From Streptacidiphilus sp. P02-A3a (GTDB lineage: Bacteria; Actinomycetota; Actinomycetes; Streptomycetales; Streptomycetaceae): a DNA stretch of 64,000 nucleotides. The stretch's first letter is position 1. Each line of letters starts with the position of its first letter. Of the stretch, positions 1-8,197 are shown piece after piece. A model generated the notes under the pieces. That model saw only the letters and a list, made by a program, of their open reading frames with translations, was not told where the DNA came from and searched no databases. Location: NCBI RefSeq assembly GCF_014084105.1, contig NZ_CP048289.1, forward strand, positions 5,031,922 through 5,095,921, written 5' to 3'. A program made the position numbers and the translations under genes.

Positions 1-44
1 TCCCGGCCGCGCGCCACCCGTCCGGATCACACCCGACCCGCCGG

Positions 45-85
45 TGGTACGTGGCACGTACCAGATAGTTTGTGGCACGTAGTAT
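45..85. promoter_or_regulatory. Candidate operator/promoter of the FMN reductase
   Basis: An inverted repeat with 8-base arms (TGGTACGT / ACGTACCA, spacer GGC) lies at 45-63. A partial copy of its centre (GTGGCACGTA) follows at 72-81. TAGTAT at 80-85 resembles a -10 box. The site is about 40 bases ahead of the coding start. A regulator gene divergent from this one may lie just outside the window, but that cannot be seen here. Confidence 0.4.
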
Positions 86-120
86 CTGCGGTGATGCTGT
101 TCGTCCCGTCAGGAGAGCCC

Positions 121-738
121 ATGGACAAGACCCAGACCCAGACCCGCACCGAGACCGAGACCGGAGCCGAGACCGGGGAGCGGATCGCCGTCGTGGTCGG
201 CAGCAGCCGACCGGGCCGGATCTGTCCCGGCATCGCCGAGTGGATCCGCGACACCGCCCAGCAGGACAGCCTGCTGCGCTACGAACTGCTCGACCTCGCC
301 GAGGCCGGTCTGCCGCTGCTCGACGAGCCGCTGATGGCCTCGCTCGGGCAGTACCAGCACGAGCACACCCGCCGCTGGAGCCGCACCGTCAGCTCCTACA
401 GCGGCTTCGTGTTCGTCTTCCCGCAGTACAACTGGGGCTACCCGGCCGTCCTGAAGAACGCCCTGGACTTCCTCTACCACGAGTGGCACGACAAGCCGGC
501 CGTCGTCGCCGGCTACGGCAACCGCGGCGGGAACAAGGGGGTCGCCCAACTCCTCGGCGTCCTGCAGGGACTGCACATGCGCATCCTGGAGCAGCACCTC
601 GAACTGGTGGTGACCAAGGCCGACCTGGACGACAACTGGCAGCTGAGGGACGTTGAGGCCACCTTGCACCCCTACCGCGACCAGGTCCGGGCCGTCGACC
701 GGCAGCTGACCGACGCCCTCAGGGACGACCAGGGGTAG
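121..738 (+). CDS. NADPH-dependent FMN reductase family protein
   Basis: Predicted flavodoxin-like NAD(P)H:FMN or quinone oxidoreductase of 205 residues, cytosolic. The N-terminal GSSRPGR loop (about residues 27-33) is the FMN phosphate-binding motif of the family. PQYNWGYPAVLKNALDF at about 101-117 matches the conserved flavin-ring-binding and LKN motif. The ATG at 121 is preferred over an in-frame ATG at 70 because AGGAG lies 8 bases before it and the upstream codons overlap the likely promoter. The first 20 residues are a Thr/Glu-rich tail that is not conserved in the family. The substrate is unknown. Confidence 0.85.
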   Translation: MDKTQTQTRTETETGAETGERIAVVVGSSRPGRICPGIAEWIRDTAQQDSLLRYELLDLAEAGLPLLDEPLMASLGQYQHEHTRRWSRTVSSYSGFVFVFPQYNWGYPAVLKNALDFLYHEWHDKPAVVAGYGNRGGNKGVAQLLGVLQGLHMRILEQHLELVVTKADLDDNWQLRDVEATLHPYRDQVRAVDRQLTDALRDDQG

Positions 739-859
739 CACCGCGTGTGCGGCCCGGGGCCGCACACGGTGGGGTGGTGCTCACGGCCGGCGGGTGGATG
801 ATCTATAACTGGTCCCCCTGGTCCCGACACCACGCGCGGGGCCTCATGACAGGAGTAGT

Positions 860-1648
860 ATGCGCGTTCCCATAGCGGCATCGGTACTCACCGGTGTCCT
901 CGCCCTGGGCGCCGTCGCGGTGCCGACGACGGCTTTCGCCGCCACCGCCAAGCCGGTGATCACCAAAGCCGTCTCGCAGTCGGTGGTTCTGGGCCTGAGC
1001 GGCACCGTCACCCTCGGCGTGACGGTCACCGCCGCGGACGCCTCCGGGATCAAGGCGATCTACGCCGAGCCCTACCCGGTGGCCCTCGCGGCACAGGCGC
1101 ACGCGGTGCCCACCGCCGCCGACCTCAAGGGGGACCCGGCGGACGACCTGCTGAAGGTCCGGTCGCACACGGCCACCACGCAGACCGCCGGGATCCGGGT
1201 CAGCGAGAAGGTCCCCAGCAGCGCCGGGCTGCCCAACGACGTCGCCGGGGTGTGGGGGGTCGCGGTACTGGTCGTCGCCAAGGACGGCGCCACCACCTTC
1301 AACGCCAAGGCCACTAGCTACACCTGGCAGCGCGCCGATAAGCTGACCGCGAAGACCTCCGCGACGCAGCTGCGCAAGGGCGCCGCGCTGACCGTCAAGG
1401 GCCAGCTCAACCGGGTCGACTGGGCCGCGCACGCCTACCGGGGCTACGCCGCGCGACCGGTCCTGCTGCAGTTCCGCAAGTCCGGCAGCGCGGCCTGGAC
1501 CACCGCCGGGCGGATCACCTCCAGCCGCACCGGCGCCCTGAGCGCCACCGTCAAGGACAACGCGACCGGTTACTGGCGCTTCGTCTTCACCGGCAACAGC
1601 ACCAGCGGCCAGGCCGCCTCCACGCCCATCCGGGTCAGCGTGAAGTAA
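860..1648 (+). CDS. Secreted protein of unknown function
   Basis: This 262-residue protein begins with a clear Sec signal peptide: MRVP, a hydrophobic stretch, then an AFA-A cleavage site near residue 28. The mature part is rich in Thr, Ser, Ala and Val. It has an Ig/fibronectin-like composition and ends in a beta-rich segment of about 100 residues starting at SATQLRKGAALTVKG. No catalytic motif is visible. AGGAG at 850-854 sets the start. A strong hairpin follows the stop, so it is probably transcribed alone. I do not recognise the family with confidence; it resembles small extracellular Streptomyces proteins with DUF annotations. Confidence 0.75.
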   Translation: MRVPIAASVLTGVLALGAVAVPTTAFAATAKPVITKAVSQSVVLGLSGTVTLGVTVTAADASGIKAIYAEPYPVALAAQAHAVPTAADLKGDPADDLLKVRSHTATTQTAGIRVSEKVPSSAGLPNDVAGVWGVAVLVVAKDGATTFNAKATSYTWQRADKLTAKTSATQLRKGAALTVKGQLNRVDWAAHAYRGYAARPVLLQFRKSGSAAWTTAGRITSSRTGALSATVKDNATGYWRFVFTGNSTSGQAASTPIRVSVK

Positions 1649-1670
1649 CCCCGCCACACGGCGCGCAGCG

Positions 1671-1712
1671 CCCGTGCGGGTCGGTCCCCCTCCGGAGACC
1701 GACCCGCACGGG
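1671..1712 (+). terminator. Rho-independent-like terminator hairpin
   Basis: Perfect 16-base arms (1671-1686 and 1697-1712) enclose a 10-base loop, 23 bases after the stop of the secreted protein. There is no U-tract, which is usual for high-GC actinomycete terminators. Confidence 0.75.
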
Positions 1713-1780
1713 GAGGTTCCGCGCGGGGAGGTTAGGGTGAGGGCGCCGATGATCGTCCGCACGCCTGGAGACCCGCCCAG

Positions 1781-2710
1781 ATGAGTCAGCCCCCGCCGCC
1801 CGACGCCCTGCTCCCGGTCGGGGTGATCGGCCTCGGCGACATCGCGCAGAAGGCCTACCTGCCGGTTCTGACCGGCCTTCCCGGTCTGGACCTGCGGCTG
1901 ATGACCCGTGACCGGACCAAGCTGGACAGGCTGGGCGACAGCTACCGGATCGCCCCGGAGCACCGCTTCACCGACCTGGCCGAGCTGATCGACAGCGGCA
2001 TCCGAGCCGCGTTCGTGCACGCCGCCACCAGCCAGCACGTCCCGATCGTGGAACAGCTCCTGACCGCGGGCGTCGACGTGTACGTGGACAAGCCGCTCGC
2101 CTACGACCTCGCCGGCGCCCGGCACCTGGTGGACCTGGCGAAGCAGTGCGGCCGCTCGCTGCTGGTGGGGTTCAACCGCCGCCACGCGCCGGGTTACCTT
2201 GAGGCCGGCCGGCGCCCGCGCGACCTGATCGTGCTCCAGAAGAACCGGGTGGACCTGGCCGAGGCGGCACGCCCGCTGGTCTTCGACGACTTCATCCACG
2301 TCGTGGACACCCTGCTGTTCCTGGCCCCAGGCACGGTCGACCGGATCGACGTGCGCGCCCGCCGCCGCGACGGCCTGGTCGAACACCTGGTGCTCACGCT
2401 CACCGGGGACGGCTTCACCGCCCTCGGCGTGATGAACCGCGCCAGCGGGTCGACCGAGGAGGTCCTGGAGGTCTCCGGCAGGAACACCAAGTTCGCGGTG
2501 GTGAACCTCGCGGAGACCATCGACCACACCGGCGACCCCGTGGTCCACCGCCGCGGCGACTGGATCCCGGTCGCCCGCCAGCGCGGCATCGAACAGGTCG
2601 TACTCACCTTCCTCGACGCCGTCCGCCACGACCGGACCCTCGACGCCCACCAGGCGCTGCGCACACACGAGCTGTGCGAGGAAATCGTCCGCCGCATCGA
2701 AAACCCCTGA
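1781..2710 (+). CDS. Gfo/Idh/MocA family oxidoreductase
   Basis: Predicted NAD(P)-dependent sugar or cyclitol dehydrogenase of 309 residues. VGVIGLGDIAQKAYLP near residues 13-28 is the Rossmann dinucleotide-binding loop. VDKPLAYD at about 101-108 corresponds to the family EKP motif, with Asp in place of Glu. The following GFNRRHAPGY segment also fits the family. The protein is slightly shorter than the usual 330-380 residues because the C-terminal sheet domain is compact. GGAG lies about 12 bases before the ATG. It converges with a tetR gene, and no pathway neighbours show its substrate. Confidence 0.85.
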   Translation: MSQPPPPDALLPVGVIGLGDIAQKAYLPVLTGLPGLDLRLMTRDRTKLDRLGDSYRIAPEHRFTDLAELIDSGIRAAFVHAATSQHVPIVEQLLTAGVDVYVDKPLAYDLAGARHLVDLAKQCGRSLLVGFNRRHAPGYLEAGRRPRDLIVLQKNRVDLAEAARPLVFDDFIHVVDTLLFLAPGTVDRIDVRARRRDGLVEHLVLTLTGDGFTALGVMNRASGSTEEVLEVSGRNTKFAVVNLAETIDHTGDPVVHRRGDWIPVARQRGIEQVVLTFLDAVRHDRTLDAHQALRTHELCEEIVRRIENP

Positions 2711-2757
2711 CCCAGCCAGCGGACCGACCGGCGGCGGGGTGCCGGTCCTGCCCCGGC

Positions 2758-3333
2758 TCAGGGCGCGGTGGCTTCCCAGGCCGCCTTGATCATCCGGAAG
2801 ACCTCGTCCACCGTGGCCCCGGGGTCGTCCGCCCGGCAGGCCAGCGCGTAGGCGTCGATGGCGAACCGAGCGGTCGCCCGGCAGGCTGTCGTGCTCCGGG
2901 ACAGGCGGGGATCGGCGGCCAGCGCCGCCGCCAGCGCCTGCGCGTGACGCAGGCTCATCGACTCCTCGTACTCCCGCAGGGCGGGTGATCCCTCGATCAT
3001 GCGCCGGACGGGGGCACTGCCCTCCGCCGTGCAGTGCCGCACCAGGGCCTGGACCTCGCGGTGCAGCGCCGGGATGAGCGGCTCGTGCGGAGGCCGGTCG
3101 GTCACCGCCCGCGTGAGGCGCTGCTCGAAGTCCTGGTCGCGTTCGAAGACCAGGGCCTCCTTGGCGGCGAAGTGGGCGAAGACGGTGGTGACGGCCACGT
3201 CTGCCTCGGCTGCCACGTCCCGGATGCCCACAGCCTCGTACCCGCGCTCCAGGAAGAGGCGCAGCGCGGTGTCAGCGATCTTCTGACGGGTCGCGGCCTT
3301 CTTGCGTTCGCGGCGTCCGGACGGTTCGGTCAT
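2758..3333 (-). CDS. TetR/AcrR family transcriptional regulator
   Basis: A 191-residue TetR-type repressor. The N-terminal helix-turn-helix (about residues 12-58: TRQKIADTALRLFLERGYEA, then VRDVAAEADVAVTTVFAHF with one substitution) is typical. The rest is a helical ligand-binding domain with no recognisable ligand signature. It is divergent from the NADP-dependent oxidoreductase at 3404 with a 70-base gap that holds two palindromes, so it most likely represses that gene and itself. The inducer may be an electrophile or quinone reduced by the neighbour; this is inferred from context only. Confidence 0.88.
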   Translation of the reverse strand: MTEPSGRRERKKAATRQKIADTALRLFLERGYEAVGIRDVAAEADVAVTTVFAHFAAKEALVFERDQDFEQRLTRAVTDRPPHEPLIPALHREVQALVRHCTAEGSAPVRRMIEGSPALREYEESMSLRHAQALAAALAADPRLSRSTTACRATARFAIDAYALACRADDPGATVDEVFRMIKAAWEATAP

Positions 3334-3347
3334 GCCCTGACACTACC

Positions 3348-3391
3348 AGGTATGAATACCTCACTGTTGTGAAACCCTAACGGTTAGGGTT
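3348..3391. promoter_or_regulatory. Two palindromic operators between tetR and oxidoreductase
   Basis: AGGTAT-GA-ATACCT at 3348-3361 and AACCCTAA-CGG-TTAGGGTT at 3373-3391 are perfect inverted repeats within the 70-base divergent intergenic region. The arrangement is typical of TetR-family autoregulation. The two palindromes differ in sequence, so only one may be the TetR site. Confidence 0.65.
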
Positions 3392-3403
3392 ATCTTCCAC
3401 CGC

Positions 3404-4297
3404 ATGAGGAAAATCAGTTTTGCCGAGTTCGGCGGTCCCGAGGTCCTGCAGCTGGTGGAAGCCGAGGAGCCCCACGCGGGCCCCGGTCGGATACGCATCG
3501 CCGTACGGGCGGCGGGGGTCAACCCCGTCGACTGGAGGATCCGGGAGGGCCAGGTCCTGGGCGCCCATCCGGTCGAGCTGCCCGCCGGGGTCGGACTGGA
3601 CGCCGCCGGGGTGGTGGACGAGGTCGGCGAGGGCGTCGAGGGAGTCGAGGTCGGCGACCGCGTGTTCGGCGAAGGCACCGACACGTACGCCGAATTCGCT
3701 GTGCTGTCGGCCTGGGCCCGGATGCCCGAGGGGCTGCCCTTCGAGGAGGCCGCCGGGTACCCGTCGGTGGTGGAGACCGCGCTGCGCATCATCCGCGAGG
3801 CCGACGTGCGGCCCGGGCAGACGCTGCTGGTCAGCGGCGCGTCCGGCGGCGTCGGGTCGGCGGTGCTGCAGATCGCCCGCGCGCGCGGGATCACCGTGAT
3901 CGGCACCGCCGGGGCCGCGAACCAGGACTACCTGCGCGACCTGGGGGCCATCGGCACGACCTACGACGAGGGCTGGGTCGAACGGGTGCGGCACCTGGGC
4001 CGGGTCGACGCGGCCCTCGACCTGGCCGGTTCGGGCGTGATCCGCGAACTCGTCGAGCTGACCGGGGATCCGCGCCGGGTCGTCTCCATCGCCGACCTCG
4101 GTGCGCCGCGGCTGGGCGTCCGGTTCTCCGGCGTGGCCGGGAGCGTGCCGGACGCGCTGGCCGAGGCTGTCGACCTCATCTCCCGGGGCAGGCTGCACAT
4201 CCCGGTCGAGAAGTCGTACTCGCTCACCGAGGCAGCGGCGGCGCACACGGACAGCCGGGCCGGCCACACCCGGGGGCGCCGGGTCCTGGTCGTCTGA
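3404..4297 (+). CDS. NADP-dependent zinc-independent alcohol dehydrogenase/quinone reductase
   Basis: A 297-residue medium-chain reductase of the quinone oxidoreductase type. The N-terminal GroES-like domain starts FAEFGGPEVLQLVE and contains AAGVNPVDWRIREG, without the zinc ligands of true alcohol dehydrogenases. The nucleotide-binding motif SGASGGVGSAVLQIAR is at about residues 143-158. The C-terminus is the usual segment in which a released product half-barrel ends with RAGHTRGRRVLVV. It probably reduces quinones or alpha,beta-unsaturated carbonyls with NADPH. It is controlled from the operator region shared with the divergent tetR gene. Confidence 0.87.
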   Translation: MRKISFAEFGGPEVLQLVEAEEPHAGPGRIRIAVRAAGVNPVDWRIREGQVLGAHPVELPAGVGLDAAGVVDEVGEGVEGVEVGDRVFGEGTDTYAEFAVLSAWARMPEGLPFEEAAGYPSVVETALRIIREADVRPGQTLLVSGASGGVGSAVLQIARARGITVIGTAGAANQDYLRDLGAIGTTYDEGWVERVRHLGRVDAALDLAGSGVIRELVELTGDPRRVVSIADLGAPRLGVRFSGVAGSVPDALAEAVDLISRGRLHIPVEKSYSLTEAAAAHTDSRAGHTRGRRVLVV

Positions 4298-4811
4298 GCC
4301 GCGGCCCGCCCGGCATCACGCACCGAACGGCCGGTCACCAGCGGGTGGTGCAGCGGCGTCGGACGAAGCCGGAACGGTTGCGCCTCACCCACCAGGGCGA
4401 CGGCGGGACCCTGATCCGAGATCCGGTTCCGGCCGTCGGCGTCTTCCGGTCGGGCCGGACGCGGTCCGGTCGGTCCGCTCGGCGGGAGCGGGCGTGCGCC
4501 CGCTCACGGATGGCGGATACGTGATCCCCCACCACCCGTTCGAGTGAGTGCGGCGCGGTGGTGACCCGCTCTACCCTGGCAGAAGGACACCCCGGGGCGT
4601 CGCGTCACAGGCCGACCCGACAACGACAACGCGACGACAGGGCCGGGAGACGGCCACTGCCGCGGCGCGTCCAGCGCGGGTGGAAGACAGCCAGGGCAGC
4701 GCGGAGTGGGGCGGGGTGCCGTCCGGCCGAGTCGGCGGCGGCGATGCTGACGCGGCCGACAACACCGCGCGCCCTCGACTGCTCCCGGCGCCTCAAGGAG
4801 GGAGCACAGCG
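4298..4811. other. 514-base intergenic region, no gene seen
   Basis: Open frames here have no ribosome-binding site or family resemblance and appear to be GC-driven chance frames. A strong Shine-Dalgarno (AAGGAGG, 4796-4802) at the right end belongs to the Tat-substrate gene. I saw no clear repeats or hairpins. Confidence 0.6.
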
Positions 4812-5465
4812 ATGAGCACGTCACGACGAGTGGTTCTCAGCGCGGCCGTGGCCGCGCCGTTACTGGCCCAGTTCACCGGGGCGCGGACCGCGTCCGCCAG
4901 CACCGCGAGCGCCGACTGGGGGACGGTCTCCTCCGGCTGGGTCGAGGTCCGCTGGACCGCGCAGGCCCAGGCCCAGCTGGACCGGTTCGGGGCGGTCATC
5001 GAGGCAGTCGCGCCAGCCGAACTGGTCCGCGACGCCGAGGGGTCGGCACTGCGGTTCCCGGTGCGGTCGGGCACCGGCGACCCCTCCCTGGGCAACCTGC
5101 CGCAGGCCCAGGGCGACGGGACCCTGGACGGCGGAGTCGCGGTACGCACCGCGGACGGCGTCTTCCAGGTGACCGACCTGCACAGCGCGCTGCAGGACTC
5201 GGTCGCGTCGGGCACCTGCACGGTCAACGGTGTCGAGGTCGGACACCAGGCGGTCGCGCACTGCGGACTGGCCGAGGGCCTGCTGACCGCCGACGGCGTA
5301 CGGCTGGGCCAGCCGGTACAGGTCCAGCTCAGCGAGGTGCCGTTGCGGGCCACCCCGCAACTACTGGCGGCGTACACCGCCACCTTCGGTGAACCCGCCT
5401 TCAACACCGACACGGTGCTGGCCTACGTAACCGCGCAGGGCCTGTACACCCCACCGAAGGCGTGA
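4812..5465 (+). CDS. Tat-exported protein of unknown function
   Basis: A 217-residue protein with a twin-arginine signal: STSRRVVLSAAVAAPLLAQ near the N-terminus, then an Ala-rich cleavage region around residues 30-35. The mature protein has no recognisable catalytic motif. It contains one likely disulphide-forming Cys pair (in SGTCTVNG and AHCGLAEG) and beta-rich spacing, and its middle resembles a lipocalin-like or Ig-like fold only in composition. The start is fixed by AAGGAGG nine bases upstream; an upstream in-frame extension is rejected because it lacks these features. Its role outside the cell is unknown. Confidence 0.75.
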   Translation: MSTSRRVVLSAAVAAPLLAQFTGARTASASTASADWGTVSSGWVEVRWTAQAQAQLDRFGAVIEAVAPAELVRDAEGSALRFPVRSGTGDPSLGNLPQAQGDGTLDGGVAVRTADGVFQVTDLHSALQDSVASGTCTVNGVEVGHQAVAHCGLAEGLLTADGVRLGQPVQVQLSEVPLRATPQLLAAYTATFGEPAFNTDTVLAYVTAQGLYTPPKA

Positions 5466-5523
5466 GCCGGTGCGGTGGGGGCCGGTGCGGTGGGGGCCGG
5501 TGCGGTGGGGGCCGGTGCGGTGA
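5466..5523. repeat. 15-bp tandem repeat, about 3.9 copies
   Basis: The unit GCCGGTGCGGTGGGG is repeated exactly at 5466-5480, 5481-5495 and 5496-5510, with a partial fourth copy. It starts immediately after a TGA stop and lies between two convergent genes. Confidence 0.9.
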
Positions 5524-5550
5524 TGGGGCTGGTCCCGGGTCGGGGAGGTC

Positions 5551-7230
5551 TCAGGGGCCGGGCTGGTCGCCGCCGAAGCGGCGGCCGCGGGCGGCGTAGG
5601 CGGTGACCGCGCACCGCAGCTGGGCCAGGCCGAAGTCGGGCCAGGGCGTCGGGTCGAAGACCAGTTCCGCGTAGGCGAGGTGCCACGGCAGGAAGTTGCT
5701 GATCCGCTGCTCGCCGGAGGTGCGGATCAGCAGGTCGACCTCGGGCAGGTCGGGCAGGTACAGGTTGCGGGCCAGATCCGCGGGGCCGATCTGCTCGGGC
5801 CGGATCGTCCCGGCGACCGCCTCCGTGGCCAGAGCGCGGGCGGCAGCGGCCAGTTCCTCGTGTCCGCCGTAGTCGACACAGACGGTGAGCGTCAGCGTCG
5901 CGTTACCGGATGTCAGGTTCTCCACCAGGGCCAGTGCCGAAGCCAGTGACGGCTCGATGCGGTCGCGCCGCCCGCACCAGCGCACCCGCACGCCCAGGTC
6001 GTGCAGCCACTCGGCGCCCCGGGCGATCCCGTCCGCCAAGGTGTCGAACAGGGCGGCCAGTTCGTCCTGGGAACGGCCCCAGTTCTCGGTGGAGAACGCG
6101 TAGATGCTCAAGTGCCGCACACCCAGCCGCACGGCGGCGTTGACCAGGCGCAGCGCGGCGCGTTCGCCCGCGTGGTGGCCCTGGGCGGCGGGCAGGCCGC
6201 GCTGGGCGGCCCAGCGCCGGTTGCCATCCATGATCACCGCGACGTGGTCCGGGGGCGCACCCCGCTCCGGTGACGCGGGGCGACCGCGGGCGGCGCGGGG
6301 CGAGGTGAGCGGCTCGACACCGTCGGCGAAGACCCGGGCCTGTTGCAGGGTGACCTCGTCGAACTGCAACTGGGTGCCCAGAAGCAGGCTGTGCAGGAAC
6401 GGCTGGTACTCGGGATCGACGGTACCGGTGACCGCCACCGCCTGATCCAGCAGGCCGTGCCAGTAGCGCAGTTGGACCTCGACCAGGTCATCGAGGGCCT
6501 GCCGCGGCTGGCCGCCCCGTAAGTCCGGCTGTCGCACGTCCGGCTGTCGCAAGTCCGGCTGTCGCAAGTCGGGGTGCCGTAGGTCCGGGTGTCGTAGGTC
6601 GGTGGTGTCCAGGCCGAGGCGGTGCAGGTCCTGGTGGGGCAGGTAGCAGCGGCCGGCCGCGAGGTCGGCGGGCAGGTCCTCGAAGATGTCGGCCAGTTGG
6701 CAGACTTCGCCCAGGACCGAGAAGAGCGTTGTGGCCCGCGGTCCGCGAGCGCACAGCAGCGTGGCCCACATCTCGGCGACGGTCCCGGAGACCCCGCGCA
6801 GATAGCGGCGCAGTTCGGGGAAGGTCGCGAAGGCGGGCGGGCACAGGCAGTCGGCCTCGATGGTGTCCAGGAACTCCTCGATCACCGCGTGGTCGAGATC
6901 CCGGCGCCGAACGGTGTCCACGAACGCCCGACGCAGCGGGTGGCCGCTCTGTCCACGGCGCAGGTCCTCAAGGGTCTCGCGGCGCCAGCGGGCGATACGT
7001 CGCGGGCGGTCGGCCGTCGGCCCCTCGTCCGCGATACGGTCGGTGTGCACGGTGAAGCCGTGCACAGCGTGGAAGTGGGGGCGCAGCGCGGCGGGCAGCA
7101 GCTCGGTGGCGGTCCGCATCGGTGCCAGGTACCGGCCGACCTCGGCCGCACACAGGTCGTAGGAGGCCCGCAGCTCGGGCGAGCCCTGGAACGCGGCCGA
7201 GTCGAGCGCCGCCCTCTGATCGTCCGACAC
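5551..7230 (-). CDS. Phytoene-synthase-like domain fused to cis-prenyltransferase (UppS-like)
   Basis: A 559-residue two-domain enzyme. Residues of about 1-320 resemble squalene/phytoene synthases: HTDRIADEG near 62 is the first acid motif, and LGEVCQLADIFEDL (about 172) with GRCYLP (about 192) is the second. Residues of about 330-555 form a cis-prenyl diphosphate synthase with VAVIMDGNRRWA, SIYAFSTENW and RTSGEQRISNFLPW. The first domain could condense prenyl diphosphates and the second extend or join them; both roles are inferred. A 15-bp repeat inserts DLRxP pentapeptides into a loop of the first domain. GTG at 7230 is chosen for GAGG upstream; an in-frame ATG at 7332 is the alternative. 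Confidence 0.82.
   Translation of the reverse strand: MSDDQRAALDSAAFQGSPELRASYDLCAAEVGRYLAPMRTATELLPAALRPHFHAVHGFTVHTDRIADEGPTADRPRRIARWRRETLEDLRRGQSGHPLRRAFVDTVRRRDLDHAVIEEFLDTIEADCLCPPAFATFPELRRYLRGVSGTVAEMWATLLCARGPRATTLFSVLGEVCQLADIFEDLPADLAAGRCYLPHQDLHRLGLDTTDLRHPDLRHPDLRQPDLRQPDVRQPDLRGGQPRQALDDLVEVQLRYWHGLLDQAVAVTGTVDPEYQPFLHSLLLGTQLQFDEVTLQQARVFADGVEPLTSPRAARGRPASPERGAPPDHVAVIMDGNRRWAAQRGLPAAQGHHAGERAALRLVNAAVRLGVRHLSIYAFSTENWGRSQDELAALFDTLADGIARGAEWLHDLGVRVRWCGRRDRIEPSLASALALVENLTSGNATLTLTVCVDYGGHEELAAAARALATEAVAGTIRPEQIGPADLARNLYLPDLPEVDLLIRTSGEQRISNFLPWHLAYAELVFDPTPWPDFGLAQLRCAVTAYAARGRRFGGDQPGP
6521..6600 (-). repeat. 15-bp repeat encoding DLR(H/Q)P pentapeptides
   Basis: At least five imperfect 15-base units (for example AAGTCCGGCTGTCGC on the plus strand) are read on the minus strand as consecutive DLRHP, DLRQP and DVRQP pentapeptides. 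They lie inside the prenyltransferase fusion, directly after GRCYLP, where family members have a variable loop. The frame is preserved. Confidence 0.88.
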
Positions 7231-7384
7231 CGGTGGACCTCGCTTCGGCCGGGGTGGCACCAGGCAGACGGGCGCCATCCTCGATCGTCCCGGTGCCCGA
7301 ACCACTGCGCCCCCGCCTCGGCCCTCACTCACCCGAACGAGCTAACGCCGACCGCGGTGGCGGGCCGTCGCCGAGGCGGCGGGG

Positions 7385-7744
7385 TCAGGGGGTGCCCTGG
7401 GCAGCGGCGCGGCGCTGCCGCTTGCCCAGGGGCGCCTGGGAGAGGTCCTGGGCCTGGGACTTCAGGTTCTTGTACTGGTAACCGCGCTCGGCCAGCCAGG
7501 TCCCGGCGGCGGCTTCGGCGCGTTCGGTGGCCTCCGCGATGTCCTCCTCGGCCTCACCGCTGTCCTGGAAGCGGAAGGTGAACGCCGAGCGCGCGGCGAT
7601 GTCGTAGCTGAGGTGCCCCTGGGCGGTGAAGGCCGCCTGGAGCACGTCGTGCTCGGCCGCACGGGCCAGCAGTTCGGCCCGCTGCTCGCCACTGAGCTGG
7701 TCGAAGACGCCACGAACGGTGATCCGGAAGGTACGGGTGCTCAT
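7385..7744 (-). CDS. Small protein resembling DUF6204 family
   Basis: A 119-residue cytosolic protein. MSTRTFRITVRGVFDQL is followed by LSYDIAARSAFTFRFQDSGE and a helical acidic segment, then a basic Lys/Arg-rich tail. The pattern matches what I recall of the actinobacterial DUF6204 family, whose function is not known; this assignment is from memory. The ATG start is followed by a normal coding frame, and it is transcribed in the same direction as the prenyltransferase fusion with a gap of about 150 bases. Confidence 0.7.
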   Translation of the reverse strand: MSTRTFRITVRGVFDQLSGEQRAELLARAAEHDVLQAAFTAQGHLSYDIAARSAFTFRFQDSGEAEEDIAEATERAEAAAGTWLAERGYQYKNLKSQAQDLSQAPLGKRQRRAAAQGTP

Positions 7745-8197
7745 CGGGCCACCGTAATCGGTGGCCCGCGCCCGCTTCCACCGGTTTGCGCCACCGACTG
7801 GCGGTCAGCACCCGGCGGCGAGGGAGTCTCTCGGCAAGAACTGGGATCGTTCACAGGACAGATATCGACAGCACTGATCCCACGGGGCGTCCGTGCTCCG
7901 CTGCCTGATCGGGGCAAAGGCCGTGAAGGTAGAGACTGGGTGGCAAACCAGCCCGAGCAAGGAAACATTTTCCGACAACTTCCTCCTTCCAAGCCCGGGT
8001 GGATATCCGCTACGGTGTGCACGTTCCCAGCCGCCTTCCGGTCCCCAGCCACCAGCCGCAGCGGCCACAGGGCACGAGTTCCGGTCCGCCGTGCAGCGGC
8101 CGACCGGTCGGGGCGCCGCCGAGCACCTTCCCTCCCCAGGGGGCGGCGTCCCAGCACCTGACCCCACCCCATCCCATCGTCAGAGAGGACGATGTCG
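7745..8197. other. Intergenic region upstream of GH53 gene
   Basis: No gene is seen in these 453 bases. GGAAA-CAT-TTTCC at 7961-7973 is a short inverted repeat in a less GC-rich stretch and may be an operator for the downstream galactanase gene. AGAGAGGA at 8182-8189 is the ribosome-binding site of that gene. Confidence 0.5.

Noticed and set aside
803..2668. Long minus-strand open frame (about 620 codons) over the secreted protein and the Gfo/Idh gene
   Set aside because: Composition is Gly/Arg/Val-rich without any family motif; it is the antisense shadow of two well-supported plus-strand genes.
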